Shown here: positions 8,511 through 16,941 of the stretch, in pieces
Numbering within the stretch: the first letter of the stretch is position 1
How the letters are laid out: every line of letters begins with the position of its first letter
NCBI RefSeq assembly: GCF_963675985.1
Contig: NZ_OY780957.1
Coordinates: 1,286,001 to 1,350,000, forward strand
Source: an uncultured Roseibium sp.
GTDB taxonomy: Bacteria > Pseudomonadota > Alphaproteobacteria > Rhizobiales > Stappiaceae
Direction of reading: 5' to 3'
Length of the DNA stretch: 64,000 bases
Notes under the pieces: model-generated
Databases searched by the model: none
What the model was told of the DNA's origin: nothing
What the model saw: only the letters and a program-made list of their open reading frames with translations
Position numbers and translations under genes: made by a program

Positions 8511-11500
8511 TTGCCCTTTCCTCCGCCGTCCCGTGCGGGCATGATCCGCCGCATGTCGACGAACAGCTCCGCCCCCGCCCTCACCGCCGATGACCACCTG
8601 ATCCTGGTCGATGGCTCCACCTTCATTTTCCGCGCCTATCACGCGCTGCCGCCGCTGACGCGCAAGCCCGACGGCCTGCCGGTCGGCGCGGTTGCCGGCT
8701 TCTGCAACATGCTGTGGAAGCTGCTGCAGGAGGGGCTGACCCCGGAAAAGGGCGACGAACCGACCCATTTCGCCGTCATTTTCGACCATTCGGCAAAGAC
8801 GTTTCGGACCGATATCTATCCCGAATACAAGGCCCACCGGCCCGAGCCGCCGGAAGACCTGGTGCCCCAGTTCGGCCTGATCCGCCGGGCGACGGAGGCG
8901 TTTTCGGTTCCCTGCATCGAGCAGGAAGGCTTCGAGGCCGACGACCTGATCGCGACTTACGCAAAGCAGGCCGCGGAAATGGGCGCGCGGGTCACCATCG
9001 TTTCCGGCGATAAGGACCTGATGCAGCTGATCGGTCCGAAGGTCGGCATGATCGACACCATGAAGAACAAGATCTTCGGCGAGCCGGAGGTTTTCGAGAA
9101 ATTCGGCGTCGGTCCGGACAAGGTGATCGAAGTTCAGTCGCTGGCGGGCGACAGCGTCGACAACGTGCCCGGCGTGCCGGGGATCGGCCTGAAGACCGCC
9201 GCCCTCCTGATCAACGAGTTCGGCGATCTGGAATCCCTGCTGGCAAAGGCCGACACCATCAAGCAGAACAAGCGCCGGGAAAACCTGATCGAATTCGCCG
9301 ATCAGGCGCGCGTTTCCAAACAGCTTGTCACCCTGAAGCAGGACGTGCCGGTGGAGGTGCCCGTGACCGACTTCGCCGTCACCGAGGTCAATGGGCCGAA
9401 GGCGGTCGGTTTCCTCAAGGCGCTGGGCTTCACCACCCTGACCAAGCGGGTCGCCGAGACGACCGGTGCGGAACTTGCGAACATCGAACCGGCCGATTTC
9501 GAGGTTCCCGGTTGGGATGCGCCCGATCACAAGGGCCGGCTGATGGAGAATTCGCCCGCGGCAGGGGGCGGCAAGGCGGCCGCTGCTGCGAATGACGATG
9601 CACCGGCGGACGGCGACATGATGGTGCCTCGGACGGTCGCGGACGCCTGCGCGGAGGCGGCCCGGTCGACGGTGATCGACAGCAGTTCCTATGAAACCGT
9701 GACCACCCCGGACCGGCTGAAAGAATGGGTCGCCGAGGCCTATGAGGTCGGTTTTGTGGCATTCGACACGGAAACCACCTCGCTCGATGCCATGCAGGCC
9801 GATCTGGTCGGCGTGTCGCTTGCGACCGCGCCGGGCAAGGCCTGCTACATTCCGCTCGGCCATGTTGACGGCGAAGGTGATCTTCTGGGTGGCGGCGGGT
9901 TGGTTGAGGGCCAGATCCCGCTTTCCGAGGCGGTTGAGATCCTCAAGCCCATGCTGGAAGATCGCGCAGTCCTGAAAATCGCGCAGAACCTGAAATACGA
10001 CTGGCTGATCATGACCCGCTACGGCGTCGACGTGGTCGCCTTCGACGACACCATGCTGCTGTCCTACGCGCTCGACGCCGGCAAGGGCGGCAACGGCATG
10101 GACGAGCTGTCGGAACGCTGGCTCGACCACAAGCCGATCCCCTTCAAGGAAATTTGCGGCTCCGGCAAGTCGATGATCACCTTCGACAAGGTGGCGATCG
10201 ACAAGGCGACCGCCTATGCCGCTGAGGACGCCGACGTGACCCTGCGCCTGTGGCAGGTCTTGAAGCCGCGTCTTGCCTCCGAACATATGGCGACCGTCTA
10301 CGAGACCCTGGAACGGCCCATGGTGCCGGTGCTGGCGCGCATGGAAAAGCGCGGCATTTCCGTTGACAGGCAGATGCTGTCGCGGCTGTCCGGCGACTTC
10401 GCGCAAGGCATGGCGGCGCTGGAAGACGAGATTTACGAGCTTGCCGGCGAAAACTTCAACATCGGCTCGCCCAAGCAGCTCGGCGATATCCTGTTCGGCA
10501 AGATGGGCCTGCCCGGCGGCAAGAAGACCAAGACCGGCGCCTGGTCCACATCCGCCTCCGTCCTGGAGGACCTCGCTGCCGAAGGCCATGAACTGCCCTC
10601 GCGGATCGTCTCCTGGCGTCAGCTCTCCAAACTGAAGTCGACTTATTCCGACGCCCTGCCAGGCTATATCAATCCGGAAACGAAACGGGTTCACACATCC
10701 TATTCGCTGGCTGCGACCACCACGGGCCGCCTGTCCTCGTCGGAACCGAACCTGCAGAACATTCCGGTCCGGACCGAGGAAGGCCGCAAGATCCGCAAGG
10801 CCTTCGTCGCGGAAAAGGGCATGAAGCTGATTTCGGCCGACTACAGCCAGATCGAGCTTCGGGTGCTCGCCCATATGGCCGATATTGCGCAGCTGAAAAA
10901 GGCCTTCGAGGACGGGCTCGACATTCACGCCATGACCGCGAGCGAGATGTTCGGCGTGCCGATCAAGGACATGGACCCGATGGTCCGCCGCCGCGCCAAG
11001 GCGATCAACTTCGGCATCATTTATGGCATATCCGCCTTCGGCCTTGCCGCCCAGCTCGGCATCTCCCGCGGCGAGGCCAGCGACTACATCAAGACCTATT
11101 TCGAGCGCTTCCCCGGTATCAAGGACTACATGGAAGCGATCAAGAAGGAAGTCCACGCCAACGGCTACGTGACCACCATTTTCGGCCGCAAGGCCCATTA
11201 TCCGGACGTGAACACCAAGAATCCGAACCTGCGCGCCTTCTACGAACGCGCGGCGATCAACGCCCCGATCCAGGGCTCGGCCGCCGACATCCTCCGCCGC
11301 GCCATGGTGCGCATGGAGAACCGGCTGCAGCACTCACGGCTCGACGCCCAGATGCTGCTGCAGGTGCACGACGAACTCATCTTCGAGGTGCCGGAAGACC
11401 AGGTCGACAAGACGATCCCGATCATCACCGAGGTCATGGAGAAGGCCACCGAACCGGTTCTGAAGCTCTCCGTCCCCCTCCAGGTCGACGCCCGCGCCGC

Positions 11501-11525
11501 CGACAACTGGGATGAGGCGCATTAG
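8511..11525 (+). CDS. polA: DNA polymerase I
   Basis: Repair and Okazaki-fragment polymerase. It carries a 5'-3' exonuclease domain from about residue 25 (LVDGSTFIFRAYHALPPL), a 3'-5' exonuclease domain with FDTETTS near 416, and the polymerase domain with motif A DYSQIELRVLAH near 777, motif B RRRAKAINFGIIYG near 826 and motif C QVHDELIFE near 951. At 1004 aa it is full length. I use the TTG at 8511 because GAGGAAAG lies eight bases before it. ATGs at 8541 and 8553 lack a ribosome site but are closer to the usual family N-terminus. Confidence 0.95.
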   Translation: MPFPPPSRAGMIRRMSTNSSAPALTADDHLILVDGSTFIFRAYHALPPLTRKPDGLPVGAVAGFCNMLWKLLQEGLTPEKGDEPTHFAVIFDHSAKTFRTDIYPEYKAHRPEPPEDLVPQFGLIRRATEAFSVPCIEQEGFEADDLIATYAKQAAEMGARVTIVSGDKDLMQLIGPKVGMIDTMKNKIFGEPEVFEKFGVGPDKVIEVQSLAGDSVDNVPGVPGIGLKTAALLINEFGDLESLLAKADTIKQNKRRENLIEFADQARVSKQLVTLKQDVPVEVPVTDFAVTEVNGPKAVGFLKALGFTTLTKRVAETTGAELANIEPADFEVPGWDAPDHKGRLMENSPAAGGGKAAAAANDDAPADGDMMVPRTVADACAEAARSTVIDSSSYETVTTPDRLKEWVAEAYEVGFVAFDTETTSLDAMQADLVGVSLATAPGKACYIPLGHVDGEGDLLGGGGLVEGQIPLSEAVEILKPMLEDRAVLKIAQNLKYDWLIMTRYGVDVVAFDDTMLLSYALDAGKGGNGMDELSERWLDHKPIPFKEICGSGKSMITFDKVAIDKATAYAAEDADVTLRLWQVLKPRLASEHMATVYETLERPMVPVLARMEKRGISVDRQMLSRLSGDFAQGMAALEDEIYELAGENFNIGSPKQLGDILFGKMGLPGGKKTKTGAWSTSASVLEDLAAEGHELPSRIVSWRQLSKLKSTYSDALPGYINPETKRVHTSYSLAATTTGRLSSSEPNLQNIPVRTEEGRKIRKAFVAEKGMKLISADYSQIELRVLAHMADIAQLKKAFEDGLDIHAMTASEMFGVPIKDMDPMVRRRAKAINFGIIYGISAFGLAAQLGISRGEASDYIKTYFERFPGIKDYMEAIKKEVHANGYVTTIFGRKAHYPDVNTKNPNLRAFYERAAINAPIQGSAADILRRAMVRMENRLQHSRLDAQMLLQVHDELIFEVPEDQVDKTIPIITEVMEKATEPVLKLSVPLQVDARAADNWDEAH

Positions 11526-11559
11526 GGCGACCGGTTTATCTGCCATGCGGTGAAAGCTT

Positions 11560-11844
11560 ATGGGATTGGATTTCTGCTGGCTTGGCGAGCAAAAACAGCC
11601 GCCAAGAGTGACGCTAAATGACCGGGATATTGAGGCGGTTCTTCGAGCTTTTGAGAAGTTGAAAGATCGGACCGGTGTGTTTGTCGATCCCTATGCAGAT
11701 ACGCGCATTGCTCCAGAGCAAGCGAAAGTTCTTATCGTTGAAATTGAGAAGACAAAAGCAGACAGCGATGGGATACGCCGACTTTTGAACTTGCTCGATG
11801 AAGCCGTAAAATCGAGTGAATGGATTATAGCCGTTGGAGACTGA
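11560..11844 (+). CDS. Small hypothetical protein
   Basis: A 94-aa product that I do not recognise. It reads as a compact alpha/beta protein: RDIEAVLRAFEKLKDRTG, then a VDPYADTRIAPEQ segment, then helices to the end. No signal peptide, membrane helix or cysteine pair is present. It lies 34 bases after polA on the same strand and ends eight bases before the convergent nitronate monooxygenase gene. Its base composition is clearly less GC-rich than polA, so it may be a recent arrival. The ribosome site is weak. A cytoplasmic accessory gene is the most that can be said. Confidence 0.55.
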   Translation: MGLDFCWLGEQKQPPRVTLNDRDIEAVLRAFEKLKDRTGVFVDPYADTRIAPEQAKVLIVEIEKTKADSDGIRRLLNLLDEAVKSSEWIIAVGD

Positions 11845-11852
11845 CGACCCGT

Positions 11853-12830
11853 CTACTCCCGGCCGGCAAGGAACGACCCCGCCCGTGCCAGCAGGTCTGC
11901 CGCCTCGGTCACGGTCGATTCCACGATCGCCGCCGCCGGTTCGATCGACCGAACCAGATCGAGCGCCTCTCCGGCGATCAGCGCCCGGACGGAGAAATCG
12001 TCCGGATCGGCCGCGTCATAGGCCGCGCGGATCGTGTCCTGTGACGCCTGTATGTGCGCCGGATCTTCCAGCCAGCGGCGGGAAAAGGGGTTCTGCACGA
12101 CCCGGCCGGTGAACTCGCCCGGCCAGTCAAGTCCTCGGGCGATGTCGAAGAAGCTGGTCCGCCTTGTATCGTCGCCGGCCGCCTGCACCAGCGCGTCCTT
12201 CGCCTTTTCCGATCCGTTGGCCTCACGGCTTGCCCAGAACCGGGTTCCCATCATGACACCATCGGCGCCCATCATGAGGGCGGCGGCAAGGCCTCTGCCA
12301 TCGGCGATGCCGCCCGCTGCCAGGATGAGCTGATGCTTGCCGGCAAGGTCTCGGACGGCGGGCAGGAGCGCCATCAGGCCCCGCTCCATGCCGTGACCTC
12401 CGCCCTCCTGGCCCTGGGCGACGAGAATATCCGTCCCTGCTTTCAATGCCTGCTCGGCCTGCTCGAGCCTCTGGACCTGCCAGATTGTCGGAATGCCGCG
12501 CTCTTTCGCGGCCCGGATGATCGGTTCGCCGTCGCCGAAGGAGACGAACATGGCCGCTGGCTTGCGGTCGAGAATATGCTCCACGAGATCCGGCTTTTTC
12601 AGAAGGCTCCAGGTGATGATGCCGATGCCGACCCTTTGGCCCTGCGCATCGGCAAAGGCCTTGTCGATCCAGTCCCGGTCGCCGTAACCGGCGCCGATGA
12701 TCCCGAACCCGCCCGCGCGGGCGACCTCGGCGGCGAGGCGTCCGTTGGAAATCCTGTCCATCGGCGCGAGAACGACCGGATGGCGGACGGCGAATTGCCG
12801 TGTGAAGGCTGTTTCGATGAGCTGTTCCAT
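11853..12830 (-). CDS. Nitronate monooxygenase (2-nitropropane dioxygenase family)
   Basis: FMN-dependent TIM-barrel enzyme that oxidises alkyl nitronates such as propionate 3-nitronate; some relatives are enoyl reductases. The 325-aa product shows PVVLAPMDRISNGRLAAEVARAGG at the N-terminus, a GGHG motif (AQGQEGGGHGMERG), AAGGIADGRGLAAALMMGADGV for phosphate binding, and MGTRFWAS. It is divergent from the LysR gene at 12905, with a 74-base AT-rich gap between them that probably holds the shared control region. The natural substrate is not deducible. Confidence 0.9.
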   Translation of the reverse strand: MEQLIETAFTRQFAVRHPVVLAPMDRISNGRLAAEVARAGGFGIIGAGYGDRDWIDKAFADAQGQRVGIGIITWSLLKKPDLVEHILDRKPAAMFVSFGDGEPIIRAAKERGIPTIWQVQRLEQAEQALKAGTDILVAQGQEGGGHGMERGLMALLPAVRDLAGKHQLILAAGGIADGRGLAAALMMGADGVMMGTRFWASREANGSEKAKDALVQAAGDDTRRTSFFDIARGLDWPGEFTGRVVQNPFSRRWLEDPAHIQASQDTIRAAYDAADPDDFSVRALIAGEALDLVRSIEPAAAIVESTVTEAADLLARAGSFLAGRE

Positions 12831-12904
12831 GCGTTTAGCATCGCAAGTTCAAGAATATAAGAAAAATGATTGTTAGAGGAAAATAATATCTCTATTTTTG
12901 ATTT

Positions 12905-13747
12905 ATGGATATTGTGCTCCTGAAAACGCTTCTGGCCGTCGCCGAAACCGGGTCCTTTTCCGGCGCGGCGAGCAATCTCAATTGCGTTCAGTCCAACGTG
13001 ACCTCTCGCATCCGCCGCCTGGAAGATCATTTCGGCCAGAAGATCTTCCTGCGCGGCAAGGCCGGCGCCCGTTTGACCGATTTCGGCGAGCGGCTGCACG
13101 CCAAGGCCGAAGACCTGCTGCAGTTGTTTGCCGCCGCCGAACGCGAGCTTCTGGATGCGGCCGGTTCCGGTGCGCCGCTGTCGCTGGGCTCCATGGAAAC
13201 CACTGCGGCGGTCAGGCTTCCGGCCCTGTTGAAGACGTTGAAAGGGCGTTCTCCCGCCGCTCCGGTCTCCCTCAAGACCGGCCCCACCGCGGATCTTCTC
13301 GCCATGGTCTGGGACCGGAAAATCGATGCGGCCTTCGTGGCCGGTCCGGTCGACGGCACCCGTTTCAACGCGGTCAGGGCCTTCACCGAACGGCTTGTTT
13401 GCGCGCGTAACCCTGAGAGCCCTGATACCGGCTCCTTGCTCGCCTTCCGCACCGGCTGCAGCTACCGCGCAACCGCGCAGGCCTGGCTGAAAAGCCTGGG
13501 CCGGAGCGATACGGAGATCACCGAAATGGGCACGCTGGACGGGATTCTGGGCTGCGTCGCGGCGGGGTTGGGCTTTGCCGTGGCGCCGGAAGAGGCCGTG
13601 CGCGGCGCGCGCGATGCGGATCAGCTCGAAGTCAGCCCGTTGCCAGACCCGTTTGCCACGGTCGACACCTTCCTCGTCTGGCGGATCGATCACGCGCCCG
13701 TCGAGGCGCACCGGACCCTGATCGAGGTTCTGAGAGGGCGCTCTTGA
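12905..13747 (+). CDS. LysR-family transcriptional regulator
   Basis: The 280-aa protein has an N-terminal winged HTH (LLKTLLAVAETGSFSGAASNLNCVQSNVTSRIRRLEDHFG, residues about 4-45) with the usual LysR spacing and a coiled linker. The effector-binding domain follows (SLGSMETTAAVRLPALLKTL). It is transcribed away from the nitronate monooxygenase gene, the classic LysR layout, so control of that gene is the natural inference. The inducer is unknown. The sequence between the two genes is AT-rich, but I do not see a clear T-N11-A palindrome worth naming. Confidence 0.92.
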   Translation: MDIVLLKTLLAVAETGSFSGAASNLNCVQSNVTSRIRRLEDHFGQKIFLRGKAGARLTDFGERLHAKAEDLLQLFAAAERELLDAAGSGAPLSLGSMETTAAVRLPALLKTLKGRSPAAPVSLKTGPTADLLAMVWDRKIDAAFVAGPVDGTRFNAVRAFTERLVCARNPESPDTGSLLAFRTGCSYRATAQAWLKSLGRSDTEITEMGTLDGILGCVAAGLGFAVAPEEAVRGARDADQLEVSPLPDPFATVDTFLVWRIDHAPVEAHRTLIEVLRGRS

Positions 13748-13774
13748 GGCGTTGCCTGAACCCGGAAAAAGAAT

Positions 13775-13818
13775 GTTCCTCTTCTGTTCTTGCCATCTCC
13801 GATAGGCTGTCTTATCCT
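13775..13818 (+). promoter_or_regulatory. LexA (SOS) box and promoter of comM
   Basis: GTTC (13775-13778), seven bases, then GTTC (13786-13789) is an exact match to the direct-repeat LexA box of Alphaproteobacteria. It abuts a sigma-70-like promoter: TTGCCA at 13790-13795, a 17-base spacer, and TATCCT at 13813-13818. The comM start is 32 bases downstream. Bound LexA would cover the -35, so SOS induction of comM is a direct prediction. Confidence 0.75.
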
Positions 13819-13849
13819 TCGCAACAGCTAATGGTGGAGTGCGTGCGAT

Positions 13850-15376
13850 ATGGTCAGCCGGGTAACGACGGTCGCCTTTCAGGGCATTGAGGCCCTTCCC
13901 GTCGATGTGCAGGTGAAGATCGGGCCGGGCATGGTCGCCTTCACCATCGTCGGCCTGCCGGACAAGGCGGTGGCCGAAAGCCGGGAACGGGTGCGCTCCG
14001 CGCTCCATGCCTCCGGGCTGGCGCTGCCCGCCAAACGGGTGACCGTCAATCTGGCCCCCGCCGACCTGCCCAAGGAAGGCTCTCACTACGATCTGCCGAT
14101 CGCGCTGGGCGTGATGGCAGCGATCGGCGCCATTCCAGCCGACATGCTTGCCGACTATGTGGTGCTGGGTGAACTCGGCCTCGACGGCATGCTGGCCCCG
14201 GTCGCAGGTGTCCTGCCCGCCGCCATGGGCGCTAACGCCATCGGCAAGGGCCTGATCTGCCCGGCCCAATGCGGCTCGGAGGCCGCCTGGGCGGCGGAAG
14301 ACATGAGCATCCTTGCGCCCCGGTCCCTGATCCAGCTCGCCAATCACTTCAAGGGCACCCAGGTGCTGTCGCCGCCTGTCCCCAAACTCCAGGGCACGCC
14401 GGCCAACCTGCCCGATCTCGCCGAGGTCAAGGGACAGGAAACGGCACGCCGCGCGCTCGAAATTGCCGCCGCAGGCGGGCACAATCTCCTGATGGTCGGC
14501 CCTCCGGGTTCCGGCAAGTCCATGCTGGCAAGCCGCCTGCCCTCGATCCTGCCGCCGCTGCAGCCGAAGGAACTCCTTGAAGTCTCCATGATCGCCTCGC
14601 TCGCCGGTGAACTGGCTGACGGCCGGCTCTCCGACCGGCGCCCGTTCCGTGCGCCCCACCACTCCGCCTCCATGGCCGCCCTCGTCGGTGGCGGCATGCG
14701 GGCGAAACCGGGCGAGGTCTCGCTTGCGCACCACGGCGTGCTTTTCCTCGACGAACTGCCCGAATTCACGCCGCAGGTGCTCGACAGTCTGCGCCAGCCG
14801 CTGGAAACGGGCGAGGCCGTCATTGCCCGCGCCAATCACCGGGTCGCTTACCCGGCCCGCATCCAGCTCGTCGCCGCCATGAACCCCTGCCGCTGCGGCC
14901 ACGCGGGCGAACCCGGCCACCAGTGCCGGCGCGGCACCCGCTGTGCGGCGGATTATCAGGCCCGCATCTCCGGCCCCTTTCTCGACCGGATCGATCTCAG
15001 GATCGAAGTCCCGGCGGTGACCGCCGCCGACTTGATCCGGCCCGGGACCTCTGAGCCCTCCGCGACAGTCGCCGAACGGGTGGCCGCCGCCCGCGAAATC
15101 CAGCGCGACCGTTTCCGCGCATTGGGCGTAAGCGCCACCACCAACGCCCAGGCGCCGGCTTCCGTCGTCGAACAGATCACCGCCCCCGACGCCAAAGGCC
15201 TGGCCTTCCTGCGCGAGGCGGCCGAAACCCTGGCTTTGAGTGCTCGCGGCTATCACCGTGTCCTGAAACTCGCCCGGACCCTTGCCGATCTCGATGGCGT
15301 GGACACCGTCGGTCGGATCCATCTGGCCGAAGCCCTGAGCTACCGCGGCGAGGATCTGGCGCGTCAGGCGGCGTGA
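13850..15376 (+). CDS. comM: YifB/ComM family Mg-chelatase-like AAA+ ATPase
   Basis: ComM is a hexameric helicase that promotes branch migration when single-stranded DNA is recombined during natural transformation. The 508-aa product has the N-terminal Lon-like domain (GIEALPVDVQVKIGPG, GLPDKAVAESRERVRSAL), Walker A GPPGSGKS near residue 221, and Walker B LFLDELPEF near 300. A C-terminal Mg-chelatase domain with a CRCGH zinc-like motif completes it. It stands alone between the LysR gene and an accessory gene. The LexA box in front suggests use in recombination repair. Confidence 0.95.
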   Translation: MVSRVTTVAFQGIEALPVDVQVKIGPGMVAFTIVGLPDKAVAESRERVRSALHASGLALPAKRVTVNLAPADLPKEGSHYDLPIALGVMAAIGAIPADMLADYVVLGELGLDGMLAPVAGVLPAAMGANAIGKGLICPAQCGSEAAWAAEDMSILAPRSLIQLANHFKGTQVLSPPVPKLQGTPANLPDLAEVKGQETARRALEIAAAGGHNLLMVGPPGSGKSMLASRLPSILPPLQPKELLEVSMIASLAGELADGRLSDRRPFRAPHHSASMAALVGGGMRAKPGEVSLAHHGVLFLDELPEFTPQVLDSLRQPLETGEAVIARANHRVAYPARIQLVAAMNPCRCGHAGEPGHQCRRGTRCAADYQARISGPFLDRIDLRIEVPAVTAADLIRPGTSEPSATVAERVAAAREIQRDRFRALGVSATTNAQAPASVVEQITAPDAKGLAFLREAAETLALSARGYHRVLKLARTLADLDGVDTVGRIHLAEALSYRGEDLARQAA

Positions 15377-15616
15377 TTGGCGGATGGAAAACGCTAATTC
15401 GGAAACGGCTTATCGATGGCTGCAGGTATCAGGCCTTTAGCCAAAGGTAGCCATTTCGGGTCGCATCAAGTCAGTGAGACCTAACCTTAATGTAAAACGT
15501 GGGCCAGATCTCGATCTGCATTAAACGTTCATAAGCACTTGGAATGCGGACATATAGTTGTATTCTGTACGGTGGCTAATGCGTGGCTGGCATCAGCTGG
15601 CTCGGGGAGTGCAGTA

Positions 15617-16765
15617 ATGCGTAAGCTATTTCTAGCCAGGCTTTTGACATTCTTATTTGTCTTCGGCATTTCGACGCCGAGTTTCGCTGATCTCACATTT
15701 TCGCCGATCACAACCGATGACGGTGTAACTGTTATTTTGGTCAGAGGAACTTTTGCATGGGAAGATTCTCTCGCCAACTTCAGCCAAATTGTCCGCTCAA
15801 GCCATGCGACCGTGGTCAGCTTTTCCAGCGGTGGAGGCAATGTCACCAAGGCGATGGAACTTGGTAGGGAGATCAGGTCACATGGGCTTTCGACATTGCA
15901 GCTGAGATCGCTGGAATGCGCCTCCGCATGCGCATTGGCCTTTATGGGTGGAGTCCAGCGTTTTGCCGAGCCCGGAGCTATCGGCGTTCACAAGTCGTCT
16001 TTCTCTCCAGACGCTGCGCTTGATGTTGATACAGCAGTCGCTGCAATTCAGGAACTTACGGCGGAAATCGTCGCGTATATGGCGGAAATGGGCATCGATC
16101 CACGCCTTCTGCAGGTGGCGCTGAAGACCGAAGCAAATGATATGCGCTACCTTTCCGGACAGGAGATGAAGCAGTTCAAGCTGACATTTAATGGGCCGGC
16201 CGGTGAAGAACAACGGACAAGTAGACCCCCTCCGCCATCGCCTGCGCAGCCATCGGCGACCTTTGTCAAACCTGTTTCGCCTGCCAGTCGGTCGATACCA
16301 ACAGCCATATCGGGCATCGTGAGGCACACAAGGGGGGCCGTCGCTCTCAAAACAGGTGCAGACAAGAAAAGCGCAAATGCTGCGACCCTTCGAAATGGAA
16401 CACCTCTGGCCATCCTCGGAAGCGTGGATCGATGGTATCGGGTGCGTGCGAGTGGATTTGTCGGCTATTTGCACCACACATGGGTTCGCGTGGATCAATT
16501 CGACGCGACGATTGGAAATCAAAGGCTCATCCAGATTAAAAGCTTCGACAATCTGGACGATGCGCTCACCTATGCACAGGCATTGCCTTTGCCACTTTCC
16601 ATCTACCTGGCGACGAACGGGTGGTACGCCGTGACGATCAGGAAGTCGTTCGAACGGGATCAGGCTATTTCCATAACGAGATCCCTCAAAAGTGAGCGCG
16701 CAGTGCCGGAGGACAGCTTCGTCACGCTCGGCAATACCTACGTCATGCGGCTTTGCTGCGACTGA
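15617..16765 (+). CDS. Secreted ClpP-like (COG3904-type) protein with SH3-like and SPOR-like C-terminus
   Basis: A 382-aa exported protein; the signal peptide ends near residue 24 (STPSFA/D). Start 15617 is chosen because GGGGAG lies seven bases before it. The N-terminal domain resembles periplasmic ClpP/crotonase-fold proteins: an SGGGN oxyanion-type loop near 71, Ser103 in ECASACALAF and His125 in GVH could be the nucleophile and base. Residues about 233-295 look like a bacterial SH3 domain (GTPLAILGSVDRWYRVRASG), and the last 80 resemble a SPOR peptidoglycan-binding fold. Lower GC than its neighbours suggests acquisition. A peptidoglycan-associated protease is inference. Confidence 0.75.
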   Translation: MRKLFLARLLTFLFVFGISTPSFADLTFSPITTDDGVTVILVRGTFAWEDSLANFSQIVRSSHATVVSFSSGGGNVTKAMELGREIRSHGLSTLQLRSLECASACALAFMGGVQRFAEPGAIGVHKSSFSPDAALDVDTAVAAIQELTAEIVAYMAEMGIDPRLLQVALKTEANDMRYLSGQEMKQFKLTFNGPAGEEQRTSRPPPPSPAQPSATFVKPVSPASRSIPTAISGIVRHTRGAVALKTGADKKSANAATLRNGTPLAILGSVDRWYRVRASGFVGYLHHTWVRVDQFDATIGNQRLIQIKSFDNLDDALTYAQALPLPLSIYLATNGWYAVTIRKSFERDQAISITRSLKSERAVPEDSFVTLGNTYVMRLCCD

Positions 16766-16941
16766 AGGTCTTGAAGCAGCCACGTCTATGGGCGGCCAGA
16801 AAACCAATTTACTCGTACCATCAAATTGGAGCGTCTGAGATGTCTTCCCCCGCCGGGAAAGAATGCTGGGCGACAAAACCCACCCTTCAGAAACGGTTTA
16901 TCAAAGGTTATCGTCCATTCTGACCGGGACACTGACGTTAG

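Noticed and set aside
8337..11333. A 998-codon minus-strand open frame across polA
   Set aside because: Antisense to polA with all polymerase motifs intact. No recognisable domains; it arises from codon bias in GC-rich DNA.
12599..15322. A 907-codon minus-strand open frame across comM and the LysR gene
   Set aside because: Covers three real genes on antisense or other frames and has only low-complexity Gly/Arg/Asp-rich translation.
15505..15518. CAGATC-TC-GATCTG palindrome
   Set aside because: Short, restriction-site-like palindrome with no supporting context.
16804..16829. 7-bp inverted repeat CCAATTT / AAATTGG after the ClpP-like gene
   Set aside because: Perfect but short, with a 12-base spacer and no T-run. 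Could be chance in AT-rich DNA.
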